A stretch of DNA of 9,007 nucleotides, taken from positions 1 through 9,007 of the forward strand of contig JAFAGF010000271.1 in NCBI GenBank assembly GCA_023422975.1, in the 5' to 3' direction. Shown piece by piece: positions 1-7,553 of this stretch (position 1 is the first letter of the stretch; every line of letters begins with the position of its first letter). The notes below the pieces were generated by a model. That model made no database searches, was not told the origin of the DNA, and saw only the letters and a program-made list of their open reading frames with translations. The position numbers were made by a program, and so were the translations under genes. Source of the DNA: Pseudomonadota bacterium (lineage in GTDB: Bacteria; Pseudomonadota; Gammaproteobacteria; Burkholderiales; Burkholderiaceae_C).

Positions 1-155
1 TCGTATTTTTCACTGACCCAATAGGCGTGCAGCTCTATACCCGTGTGGTAGTGGTTGGCAAGGCTCAGCGGTTGGGCCTGAAGTGGCGAAGCTAGCCACC
101 AACCAAGCACCACCACCAAAGCGGTGACCATGCGGGCGAATGTGCAGTACAACAT
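1..155 (-). CDS. Exported ATP-dependent DNA ligase (LigE-like), N-terminal fragment, cut by window edge
   Basis: Only the first 51 codons are present; the gene continues beyond base 1. Translation from the ATG at 155 begins MLYCTFARMVTALVVVLGWW, a basic-then-hydrophobic signal peptide with a likely cleavage after the SPLQA stretch (residue 27). The mature part reads LSLANHYHTGIELHAYWVSE followed by KY and a codon beginning GA. This matches my memory of the small periplasmic ATP-dependent ligases (LigE family), in which a phrase like 'LAxxYxxGIDLxxYWVSEKxDGVR' contains adenylation motif I (KxDG). The Lys in the last complete E-K-Y triplet would be the nucleotidyl-accepting residue. Family members seal nicks outside the cytoplasm and have been linked to competence and extracellular DNA. 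No good ribosome binding site precedes the ATG; the ATG at residue 9 is an alternative start, and a GTG further upstream is also in frame. Identification rests on a short stretch, so it is probable, not certain. Confidence 0.66.
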   Translation of the reverse strand, partial: MLYCTFARMVTALVVVLGWWLASPLQAQPLSLANHYHTGIELHAYWVSEKY

Positions 156-281
156 GGCGTCAGCATAGGAGGGGGCTGTGCGCAGTGCCAGCCCACTGGT
201 CTGTGAGGAAGGACACGAGATGCTGCCCGCCACCCCAGCGTCAGCCTGCAGCGGGTGGATGCCTTGCTCGCTAGGTAATGA

Positions 282-316
282 CAGCAGGTGTTGCCCGTGC
301 ACCTGCTGACGGCAAC
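282..316. repeat. Two overlapping, mutually exclusive inverted repeats
   Basis: CAGCAGGTG at 282-290 is perfectly complementary to CACCTGCTG at 300-308 across a 9-base loop. A second pair, GTTGCC at 290-295 with GGCAAC at 311-316, shares bases with the first, so the two stems cannot form together. They lie between the cyclase stop (437) and the ligase-like start (155). No T-run follows on either strand, so this is not a standard intrinsic terminator. It could be an mRNA structure, an operator, or chance. Confidence 0.45.
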
Positions 317-396
317 CGCTCATCAGTACACACGCAAGCTGCAAAGCTTAGGCGATTGGGTGGTGAGAAAGCTCGGTGCTGCAGGATAGTGCTTAC

Positions 397-424
397 GGTG
401 CGTGGGTGGCATGCACCACGCACC
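397..424 (-). terminator. GC-rich hairpin just after the cyclase gene, without a T-tract
   Basis: GGTGCGTGG (397-405) pairs perfectly over 9 bases with CCACGCACC (416-424) around a 10-base loop. It begins 12 bases beyond the cyclase stop codon, where a terminator or 3'-end stabilising hairpin would sit. On the minus strand the stem is followed by GTAAGCACTATCC, which lacks a U-run, so intrinsic termination would be weak. It may instead protect the 3' end or work with Rho. The hairpin is seen directly; the role is inferred. Confidence 0.4.
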
Positions 425-436
425 ACGTTCCACGCG

Positions 437-1369
437 TTACTCCCACACCTGTTGCACCATGCGGTTACGTCCTTGGGACTTGGCTTGGTAGAGCAGCTGA
501 TCTGCTGCAGCCAAAAGTTCGGGCACGCTGGTGCGAAGGTGCGGCCCACAGACGACGACACCTGCGCTGACGGTCAGTTGCCCGGTGGCCGAGGCGCTAT
601 GGGTGATCCCCAGTTGTTGGATGCTCTGGCGAAAGTTTTCCACCAAGGTCGGCAGCGATTCTTTGGCGCCGAGGCTGACAAATGCGAATTCTTCACCACC
701 ATAACGTGCCGCGCAATCACCAGCCCTTTGTGCATGCTGGCGCATGGCACCGGCTACGGCACGCAATGCGTCGTCGCCCTGCAGATGGCCGTAGTGGTCA
801 TTGAACTGTTTGAAGTGGTCAATGTCGATCAAAGCGAGCCCCAGGTATTCGCCAGAGCGGCTGCTGTGCCGGTGTGCTTGCTCCAGCACATCGTCAAAGT
901 GACGTCGGTTGGCCAGTCCCGTCAAGCCGTCCGCCAGCGCCAGATGTTCAAGTTCTCGTTTGCGCAAGAACAGATCAACTTGGTTTTTGACCCGTGCCTG
1001 CAGCACAGCTGGGCGTATCGGCTTGGAGACGTAGTCGGCAGCCCCCAAGCGCAGCCCGTACTCTTCAGCAGCTTCATCACTTTTGCCTGTGATAAAAATG
1101 ACCGGGATGTGTGCCGTGCGCGTGTCAGCGCGCAAGGCTTGCAGCACTTCGTAGCCACTCATGCCGGGCATGCTGGCATCCAGAAGCACCAGAGCCAGTT
1201 GCATGCATTCATCGCGGGCAATTTCCAGCGCGCTATCCCCATTTTTGGCCAGTAGCACCTGGTAGTTCGGCTGCAGCAGCTCCGCCAAGGTCGCGCGGTT
1301 GAGTCGCTCGTCATCCACTATCAAAATGGATACCGAGTGTTGATGCTTGAGAGGGCGCATAAGGGTCAT
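437..1369 (-). CDS. Response regulator with REC and GGDEF domains; diguanylate cyclase
   Basis: A 310-residue protein that should make cyclic di-GMP from two GTP when its receiver is phosphorylated. The receiver spans about residues 13-130: acidic pair D19-D20, phospho-acceptor D64 in LLDASMPGMSG, T94 and K116 in VSKPI. A short helical linker leads to the GGDEF domain (about 140-310), with DGLTGLANRR, the metal-binding DIDHFKQFND segment and an intact GGEEF active site at 224-228. An RxxD inhibitory site (R215-D218) lies five residues before GGEEF, so product feedback inhibition is expected. The layout resembles PleD/WspR-type cyclases. I chose the ATG at 1369, 10 bases after the kinase stop, over an in-frame start at 1423 that would lie inside the kinase gene; the ATG at 1360 is also possible. 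The ribosome site is weak, suggesting translational coupling to the kinase, its likely phospho-donor through Hpt. No output other than c-di-GMP is visible. Confidence 0.93.
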   Translation of the reverse strand: MTLMRPLKHQHSVSILIVDDERLNRATLAELLQPNYQVLLAKNGDSALEIARDECMQLALVLLDASMPGMSGYEVLQALRADTRTAHIPVIFITGKSDEAAEEYGLRLGAADYVSKPIRPAVLQARVKNQVDLFLRKRELEHLALADGLTGLANRRHFDDVLEQAHRHSSRSGEYLGLALIDIDHFKQFNDHYGHLQGDDALRAVAGAMRQHAQRAGDCAARYGGEEFAFVSLGAKESLPTLVENFRQSIQQLGITHSASATGQLTVSAGVVVCGPHLRTSVPELLAAADQLLYQAKSQGRNRMVQQVWE

Positions 1370-1379
1370 GGCATGCTGC

Positions 1380-4300
1380 TCATAAAGGTGTTGGATCAGC
1401 AGACGGGGCGTTGAATGCTTCAATCAAGGTGTGCAGGCAAGTGCATGCAGCATCGGGCTCCAAATCTTCCGCCAAAGCCAAGGCACGCGCTGCCAGGCCG
1501 TGCAATGGGCTGCCGCGTAAATGGCTTTCGACCTGCTCCAGCAGTTGCATGCCTGCATAGTCTCCACGTCGGATCAGCGGAATCGCTTGCTGCACCGTGG
1601 CTTGTAGCAGGGCGGTATCAGGCGTGGTGCTGTGTGCTACGGAGGAGGTGCTGGGTGGTGTCAGGCGCTGCGCTACATGTGCCAAAACGGCTTGCAACTG
1701 GGTGGAGGCACTTTCTGCCAACGCAGAGGATGCATGTTCTTGCAGGCAGGCCCACTCTAAATTTTCCATGGCATGCATGGCGGCTGGCTGATCCAGGTAT
1801 CCCAAAGAGCCCTTGAGTGTGTGTGCCAGCAGACTGAGGGCTTTCCAGTCTTGCGCGGCATGGAGTTCTAGTATGTGCGCCGGTGCATGCGCAAAGTCTC
1901 GAATAAAGGCACGCAGCAGGCGCTGGATACGGTCTTGGTGCCCAGCAAAATGCCTGGCAATGCCAGCGCTGTTTGCGCTCTGGGCAGCTTGCACGGATGT
2001 AGACGCAGGCAGTGCGGGAGGCAGATGGGCCAAGGCTTGATCCAAGGTGTCGTACAGCACTTGTGCATCAATTGGTTTGGTCAATTGGCCATGCATGCCG
2101 CTGGCCAAAATGGCTTGTCGGTCTTCTTGTCGGGCCTGGGCAGTTAGGGCCCAGATGGGCAACTGCGCCCACTGGCTGTTGCTGCGAATGCGGCGAGCGA
2201 CTTCCAGGCCATCCATTTCCGGCATTTGCACGTCCAGCAGCACAGCATCCAGATCGCGCTGCTCCAACAAGGCCAGTGCTTCGCGCCCGCTACTGGCGGT
2301 GGTGACTTGTACACCCGCCAGCTCTAAAAAATCCTGGGCGACTTCACGGTTGAGGGCGTTGTCATCCACCACCAGAATGCGACGATGGCGCAAGCTAGCC
2401 GGAGGCGTGAAGGCAGTCGCTTTTCCCAGCCCTTTGGATGGCAGTACATGGTGAGAGCTGTGCAGTTGCAGGCTATCTTGGATGGCGTTAAATAACACCG
2501 ACTCAGTGACAGGCTTGATCAGAAGGCCTTGCAGCTGTAATTGCGCAACACGCTCCAGCACTTCATCCCGGCAGTAGGCAGTCACCATCAGCATGGCTGG
2601 CGTACTGCTCAGGTGCTGGTGCTGCCGAATGCGCTCAGCCACTTGCAAACCATCCATGCCCGGCATTTGCCAGTCCATCAGCACCAGCTCAAAGGGCATG
2701 TTTTGCTGGCTGGCAGTTTCCAGCATGGTGAGTGCTTCAGGGCCACTAGAGGCTGTGGCGCATTCCAGCCCAAAACCCTGCACCATCTGCGAGAGAATTT
2801 CTCGCGCCATCAAGTTGTCATCGACCACCAGCACGCGGCAGTGTGGTGTGGAAAAGCTTTTGGGCAGCGTATCGGACGCCTGTGCTTTTAACTGCACATC
2901 GAAGTTGAACTCGCTGCCTTGCCCAGGCTGGCTGCGCACCGAGATGCTGCCACCCATGAGAGTGACCAGCTTGTGGCAGATGGCCAGCCCTAGGCCGGTG
3001 CCGCCAAAGCGGCGGCTGGTATGGGCTTCGGCTTGTGCAAAGGGCTGAAACAGCAGCGGCATGTGCGCGGCTTGAATACCGATGCCGGTGTCTCGCACTG
3101 ACACATGCAAGCTGTAGTTTTCAGCATGGAGAGAGGGGTTGGACTGCGCATGCATGCTGATCACAATCTCGCCTCGATCTGTGAATTTGATGGCATTACT
3201 GACCAAATTGGTCAGCACTTGGCTAAGGCGTTGCAGGTCTCCCAGCAGGCGGCGCGGTACGCTGGGAGCGATGTTGTAGATAATTTCAATGCCTTTTTGC
3301 TCTGCCCGCAGTCCTGTGACGGACGTGACGGACTCCAGCAGTTCATCGAGCTGAAAGCTGACGGGGGCAATCTGCAGCATCTCAGCTTCCAGTTTGGAGA
3401 AGTCCAAGATGTCGTTGATGATTTTGAGTAGCGTGTTGGCTGATAGGCCCACTTTATCCAGGTAATTGCGCTGCTTGGGGGACATCGGGGTTTGCTGCAG
3501 CAACTGTGTCATGCCAATCACAGTATTCATGGGTGTGCGAATCTCATGGCTCATCGTGGCCAAAAATTCGGATTTGGCGCGCTCGGCGGCTTCTGCCGCT
3601 TCTTTGGCGTTTTGCAGCTCTTGCTGGGCGATGTGCTCAGCCGTGATGTCTAACAAAATACCTTCCCAGTACACTGCCTCGTGGGTCTGGCGTGCCATGG
3701 CGCGAATGCGCATCCAGCGCCAGCTGCCATTGGTATGCACCATACGGCACACATGAATAAACGGGGTCTTGCTGGTGAGCGACTGGAGCATCGCATCGAA
3801 AAATGCAATGCGGTCATCTTGGAGAAATAGCTCGGCAAAGCGGCTTTGATCGCTCATCAAGCCTTGGGGGCTCATGCCCAACAACCCAATGATTCCCGCG
3901 CTGACGTAGCGCAGACACAAACGCTCTGCCCCTGTTTGCTCACAGCGAAAAATAGCACCATTGGGCAGATTGTCTGCCAGGCTCTGCAGGCGTTCTTCGG
4001 CCTCCACAGAGTCGGTCAAATCCTGCAGCGTACCGTGCAGCATGGTGATGCGGCCCTGGGCATTGCGAAAGGCCTGACCGCGAATACGCCCTGGAAAATA
4101 CCCTCCGCCCGGGCGCTTGTGCTGTACATCAATGGTGTAGGGCGTGCCGTGCAGCAGGCATTCTTGAATGGCTTGACTCAGTAGCTGGTGCTGCTCAGGC
4201 GGAATCATCGAAGACAGACTCTGTGGTGTCAGCGGAGGGTCTTCCGGGCCTTGGCCATTCATGATGGCCAGCATTTCGGAGTTGGTGAACGTGTTTGTGT

Positions 4301-5198
4301 CCAAGTTCAGTGTCCAACTACCAACTTTGGCAATGCGCTCTGCTTGGCACAACATCTTGTAGTTGTGCGCAAGCTGATCTTGCGTATGGCGTGTTTCTGT
4401 GATGTCGCGTGTTATGCCAAGGACTCCCGCCACCTGCCCGTTAGCATCGCGATAGGGGGTCTTCATCACATTGAAAAACTGCGTCTTGTTGTCGATGAGC
4501 AACTGCTCTTCGTAGACGATGGGGCGATTGGTTGCTAGTGCTTTTTGATCGGTCTGTAGATATTGCTGTGCAAGGTCTGGGGCGAACAGCTCTGTATCAG
4601 TATGGCCAAGAACATCACTGCGGCGCAGGTCAGACCGTTGGAGTAAGGCTGGGTTGACGTATTGATAGCGCCCCTCGTTGTCCTTGATGAACACCCCGTC
4701 AGGGGTTTGTTCCATGAACGTTTCCAGCATGCGCGAGCTGGCTTCCCACTGCAGGGTACGTTCATGCAGCAAGTTTCCGAGCTGGGCATTGAGCTGCAGA
4801 ATCTGGGCTTCAATGCTGTGGCGCTCTTCTGCCCTGCGGCCCAGTCCCATGAAATATTTTTCTCCGTGGATTTCCAAGCACGTGATGTGCACATCCAGCT
4901 GGTAATAGCTTCCGTCTTTGCGGCGGTGCTGGTTGGCCGACATGGTGTTGCTGCCTGGTATTTGGCGTGCCCATATCTGCTCCAAAACGGTGCGATCCAG
5001 TTCAGAGATTTGCTCCACGCGCATGCCCAGCATCTCTTCGCGTGTGTACCCTAAGTTATTGCATGCGGTCAGGTTGACGTCCACGAACTGGCCTTGGGCA
5101 TCATGCACATACATTTCGTCAACATAGGTCTCGAGAAAATGGCGGGTGATGCCATGTCCGAAGGCATCGGTCAGGCCTGCGTGCATGTCTTGGGGCAT
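1380..5198 (-). CDS. Soluble multi-PAS hybrid histidine kinase with two receivers and Hpt
   Basis: A 1272-residue sensor kinase carrying a full internal phosphorelay. I see four PAS-like domains (about 18-122, 158-268, 285-398, 405-522), a helical linker (523-545), a HisKA domain with phospho-accepting H551 in MSHEIRTP, and an HATPase with N-box VSNAIKF (666-672), DTGIGI (703-708) and GGTGLGLAI (732-740). Receiver 1 (about 787-910) has D793-D794, D842 and K895. Receiver 2 (about 939-1057) has D945-D946, D989 and K1041. An Hpt domain has H1126 in HTLKGS. A helical tail of about 80 residues follows. All key residues are intact. No signal peptide or membrane segment is visible, so sensing should be cytoplasmic; the ligand is unknown. 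A stop codon lies a short way upstream in frame, so no N-terminal part is missing. The neighbouring REC-GGDEF protein is the natural phosphate acceptor. Overall design resembles BarA/ArcB-type tripartite kinases, but the PAS array precludes naming an orthologue. Confidence 0.93.
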   Translation of the reverse strand: MPQDMHAGLTDAFGHGITRHFLETYVDEMYVHDAQGQFVDVNLTACNNLGYTREEMLGMRVEQISELDRTVLEQIWARQIPGSNTMSANQHRRKDGSYYQLDVHITCLEIHGEKYFMGLGRRAEERHSIEAQILQLNAQLGNLLHERTLQWEASSRMLETFMEQTPDGVFIKDNEGRYQYVNPALLQRSDLRRSDVLGHTDTELFAPDLAQQYLQTDQKALATNRPIVYEEQLLIDNKTQFFNVMKTPYRDANGQVAGVLGITRDITETRHTQDQLAHNYKMLCQAERIAKVGSWTLNLDTNTFTNSEMLAIMNGQGPEDPPLTPQSLSSMIPPEQHQLLSQAIQECLLHGTPYTIDVQHKRPGGGYFPGRIRGQAFRNAQGRITMLHGTLQDLTDSVEAEERLQSLADNLPNGAIFRCEQTGAERLCLRYVSAGIIGLLGMSPQGLMSDQSRFAELFLQDDRIAFFDAMLQSLTSKTPFIHVCRMVHTNGSWRWMRIRAMARQTHEAVYWEGILLDITAEHIAQQELQNAKEAAEAAERAKSEFLATMSHEIRTPMNTVIGMTQLLQQTPMSPKQRNYLDKVGLSANTLLKIINDILDFSKLEAEMLQIAPVSFQLDELLESVTSVTGLRAEQKGIEIIYNIAPSVPRRLLGDLQRLSQVLTNLVSNAIKFTDRGEIVISMHAQSNPSLHAENYSLHVSVRDTGIGIQAAHMPLLFQPFAQAEAHTSRRFGGTGLGLAICHKLVTLMGGSISVRSQPGQGSEFNFDVQLKAQASDTLPKSFSTPHCRVLVVDDNLMAREILSQMVQGFGLECATASSGPEALTMLETASQQNMPFELVLMDWQMPGMDGLQVAERIRQHQHLSSTPAMLMVTAYCRDEVLERVAQLQLQGLLIKPVTESVLFNAIQDSLQLHSSHHVLPSKGLGKATAFTPPASLRHRRILVVDDNALNREVAQDFLELAGVQVTTASSGREALALLEQRDLDAVLLDVQMPEMDGLEVARRIRSNSQWAQLPIWALTAQARQEDRQAILASGMHGQLTKPIDAQVLYDTLDQALAHLPPALPASTSVQAAQSANSAGIARHFAGHQDRIQRLLRAFIRDFAHAPAHILELHAAQDWKALSLLAHTLKGSLGYLDQPAAMHAMENLEWACLQEHASSALAESASTQLQAVLAHVAQRLTPPSTSSVAHSTTPDTALLQATVQQAIPLIRRGDYAGMQLLEQVESHLRGSPLHGLAARALALAEDLEPDAACTCLHTLIEAFNAPSADPTPL

Positions 5199-5202
5199 AG
5201 CT

Positions 5203-5207
5203 TCCCC
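5203..5207 (-). promoter_or_regulatory. Ribosome binding site of the hybrid kinase
   Basis: The minus strand reads GGGGAAGCT immediately before the ATG at 5198. The purine run matches a Shine-Dalgarno sequence with a slightly short spacer of 4-5 bases and supports this start over the next in-frame ATG at 5186. Confidence 0.6.
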
Positions 5208-5379
5208 AAAGGCATAAGGTTGCGTGCATGCAGCATAGCGGTTTGGGCGCTACAAGCAGCAGCGCAGGTGTCAACGGGCTGACTGTGGTTGCTGCATGGT
5301 TGCACGGCAACAAGCAGCAACCCTAGTAGCAGGTGCCGGACAGCTACGCCCATGTGCTTGCGGTGTTTAGCGCTGCGTC

Positions 5380-7323
5380 TTAAATCACGATTTGGCTACC
5401 CAGCTCCACCACATTGCGGTTGGGCAGGTGTAAGAAATCTGCTGCCGAGCTGGCGTTGCGGTACATCTGTGCAAATAGCTTCTCGCGCCACAGTGCCATG
5501 CCGCGGCCATGCTGTGCCACGATGATGTCCCGAGAGAGAAAGTAGCTGGTTTCCATGACAGAAGCTTTGGGCAGTTCACCCCGGAAAGAAAGCAAGGTCA
5601 GTGCGTTGGGCACATGCGGATCATCTTTGAAGCCGAAGTGCAGCACCACCTGCCAGCAGTCATGGCCCAAGTCATGCGCGCTAGCGCGGCTAGCAGACGG
5701 GATGTGCGCCACTTCATGGTTGCGCACCGTGACAAACACATTGCGTGCATGCAGCACTTTGTTGTGTTTGAGGTTGTGCAGCAATGCGCTAGGCACGGTT
5801 CCAACTTGGGACGACAAAAATACGGCCGTCCCTTCTACGCGCGTGACGCTATCGCGGCGCAGCATGGTTAAAAAATCAACCAAGGGCAAGGCGTGGGGGC
5901 GCAGCGATTGCATGACCAGCTCGCGTCCGGTATGCCAGGTACGCATCAGCACAAACATGCCAGCACCAATGGCCAGCGGGAACCAGCCACCGTCGGCAAG
6001 TTTGAGCAAGTTAGAGGCAAAAAAGCTCACATCCACGGCCAAGAAAAAGAGGGTGGCCGCAGCGACGGGCAGCAGCGGGTATTTCCATCCCCAGCGCACG
6101 ACAAAGAAAGTCAGCACTGTGGTGATCAGCATGTCCAACGTGACGGCAATGCCATAAGCCGCAGCCAAAGCGCCGGAGGACTGGAAGAAAATAACCGCCA
6201 GCGCAATGCCAGCGCACAGCCCCCAGTTCACCAAAGGCAGGTAAATCTGGCCGGTGTCCGTTTCGCTGGTGTGCAGCACTTGCAAGCGTGGCAGGTAGCC
6301 CAGCTGTATCACCTGCTTGGTAACACTGAATGCGCCTGTAATCAGCGCTTGCGAGGCAATGACTGTGGCTGCGGTGGCCAGTGCCACCATGGGCAGCAGC
6401 AATGCGCGTGGTGCCATGGCAAAGAAGGGGTTGCTGACAGCATCAGGCTGTTGCAGTAGCAAAGCGCCTTGCCCCAAGTAATTGATCAACAGGGCTGGCA
6501 TGGCAATGCCAAACCACGCGTGGCGGATGGGGCGTTTACCAAAATGTCCCAAGTCCGCATACAGCGCTTCGGCACCGGTGACGCACAGCACGACTGCGCC
6601 CAGCAACACAAAGGCCACCGCAGGCTCTTCCCACACAAACGCAAAGGCATGGTGGGGACTGAGGGCCCACAAAATTTGCGGATGCTGGGCGATGTGCCAA
6701 AAGCCCAGTGCAGCCAAGCTGAGGAACCACAGCCCCATGATGGGGCCAAACCAACGACCAATACCCGCAGTGCCTCGCTTTTGCACCGCAAATAACACGA
6801 ACAAAATCAGCAAAGTCAGCGGCACCACGGCTGACGAAAAGCGGGGGGAGAGCACGGCCAGCCCTTCCACGGCCGACAGCACAGAAATGGCCGGTGTAAT
6901 CACCCCATCGCCGTAAAACAGGCAGGTGCCAAAAATACCAATGGCCATCAACCAGCGGCGCAAGCGGGGATGGCCTTCTACGGCACTGGCTGCCAATGCC
7001 AGCATGGCCACCAGACCGCCTTCGCCGCGGTTGTCTGCGCGCAGCACCAAGGTGACGTATTTGAGGGAGACGATGACGGTGACCGTCCACACCACCAGAG
7101 AAAGCACCCCGTACACATGGGAAGGGGTGAGCGCGACATGGCCGGAATTAAAAACTTCTTTGAGCGCATACAGCACGCTGGTGCCGATATCGCCATACAC
7201 CACGCCCAAAGCACCAATGGTGAGGGCGGCCAACGATGATTTTTCAGATTGCACAAACAAAGCCTGCAGCTGCGATGGTCGCCATTGTCTGAGTTCGAGA
7301 ACCTGGCGTCGATGGCTGTACAA
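5380..7323 (-). CDS. kup: Kup-type low-affinity potassium uptake permease
   Basis: An inner-membrane K+ transporter of the KUP/HAK/KT family, thought to act as a K+/H+ symporter. Numbering from the first possible codon, the signature [10 protein letters not shown] lies at 40-49, [18 protein letters not shown] at 138-155, [18 protein letters not shown] at 248-265, and about twelve hydrophobic segments run to about residue 460. A cytoplasmic C-terminal domain ends in [14 protein letters not shown], typical of the family. At 647 residues it is slightly longer than E. coli Kup (622). The codon at 7323 is TTG with no ribosome site. A GTG at 7254 would start [20 protein letters not shown], closer to usual Kup N-termini and preceded by AGG at suitable spacing, so the true start is probably 7254. 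The position after GDIGTS is Val where many homologues have Pro. Transcription is probably independent of sodC because a strong terminator lies upstream; the kinase gene follows 181 bases downstream. Confidence 0.95.
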   Translation of the reverse strand: MYSHRRQVLELRQWRPSQLQALFVQSEKSSLAALTIGALGVVYGDIGTSVLYALKEVFNSGHVALTPSHVYGVLSLVVWTVTVIVSLKYVTLVLRADNRGEGGLVAMLALAASAVEGHPRLRRWLMAIGIFGTCLFYGDGVITPAISVLSAVEGLAVLSPRFSSAVVPLTLLILFVLFAVQKRGTAGIGRWFGPIMGLWFLSLAALGFWHIAQHPQILWALSPHHAFAFVWEEPAVAFVLLGAVVLCVTGAEALYADLGHFGKRPIRHAWFGIAMPALLINYLGQGALLLQQPDAVSNPFFAMAPRALLLPMVALATAATVIASQALITGAFSVTKQVIQLGYLPRLQVLHTSETDTGQIYLPLVNWGLCAGIALAVIFFQSSGALAAAYGIAVTLDMLITTVLTFFVVRWGWKYPLLPVAAATLFFLAVDVSFFASNLLKLADGGWFPLAIGAGMFVLMRTWHTGRELVMQSLRPHALPLVDFLTMLRRDSVTRVEGTAVFLSSQVGTVPSALLHNLKHNKVLHARNVFVTVRNHEVAHIPSASRASAHDLGHDCWQVVLHFGFKDDPHVPNALTLLSFRGELPKASVMETSYFLSRDIIVAQHGRGMALWREKLFAQMYRNASSAADFLHLPNRNVVELGSQIVI

Positions 7324-7387
7324 GGCTATGTTGCATGCATGGGTATGTAGGGATAGCGATCGGGCTAAATGAGTACATGCCTGAGTT

Positions 7388-7438
7388 TAAAAAAACATAG
7401 CTGCAAGCGCTTTCTGGATAAGCGCTACACGCGAAAAA
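7388..7438. repeat. Intergenic palindrome, possible dispersed Comamonadaceae repeat
   Basis: AGCGCTT (7406-7412) and AAGCGCT (7420-7426) form a perfect 7-base stem with a 7-base loop. It is flanked by ATAGCTGCA on the left and T/A-rich runs on both sides. From memory, intergenic regions of Comamonas, Acidovorax and relatives carry many elements built as TAGCTGC, AGCGCTT, short loop, AAGCGCT, GCAGCTA. Here the inner arms are intact but the right outer arm is degenerate (ACACGCGA). On the minus strand the stem is followed about 10 bases later by a T-run, so it could also attenuate transcription into kup. Only one copy is in this window, so the dispersed nature is not shown here. Confidence 0.5.
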
Positions 7439-7442
7439 CATT

Positions 7443-7477
7443 AAAAAAACCGACGCATATTCATGCGTCGGTTTTTT
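7443..7477 (-). terminator. Strong intrinsic terminator downstream of sodC, potentially bidirectional
   Basis: CCGACGCAT (7450-7458) and ATGCGTCGG (7463-7471) form a perfect 9-base GC-rich stem with the loop ATTC. It is flanked by seven A on the left and six T on the right, so an RNA from either strand ends in a U-run. It lies 77 bases past the sodC stop and should end the sodC transcript. The flanking A/T runs also pair, extending the stem. Confidence 0.93.
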
Positions 7478-7553
7478 GATGGAGAGCAGGCCTGGGCGTT
7501 ATCGCCACTGGTGTTGGGTGTGGTGGCTGCCAGAGATATCAGTAGATTAAGTG

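Noticed and set aside
278..1255. Long plus-strand frame of 325 codons opposite the cyclase gene
   Set aside because: It lies antisense to a gene with fully recognisable REC and GGDEF motifs, shows no domain of its own, and is a typical shadow frame in GC-rich DNA.
1370..1423. Upstream start for the cyclase at 1423
   Set aside because: It would place 18 extra residues inside the kinase coding region with no receiver-like content; the ATG at 1369 fits the domain start.
2047..2454. Plus-strand frames of about 100-135 codons opposite the kinase receivers
   Set aside because: They are antisense to conserved receiver sequence and have no recognisable protein features.
5286..5330. GGTTGC/GCAACC inverted repeat as a kup terminator
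   Set aside because: The stem is only 6 bases with a 13-base loop and has no T-run, so I do not call a terminator between kup and the kinase.
6536..7090. Minus-strand frame of 184 codons within kup
   Set aside because: It is out of frame with kup, arginine-rich and without hydrophobic segments; a shadow frame.
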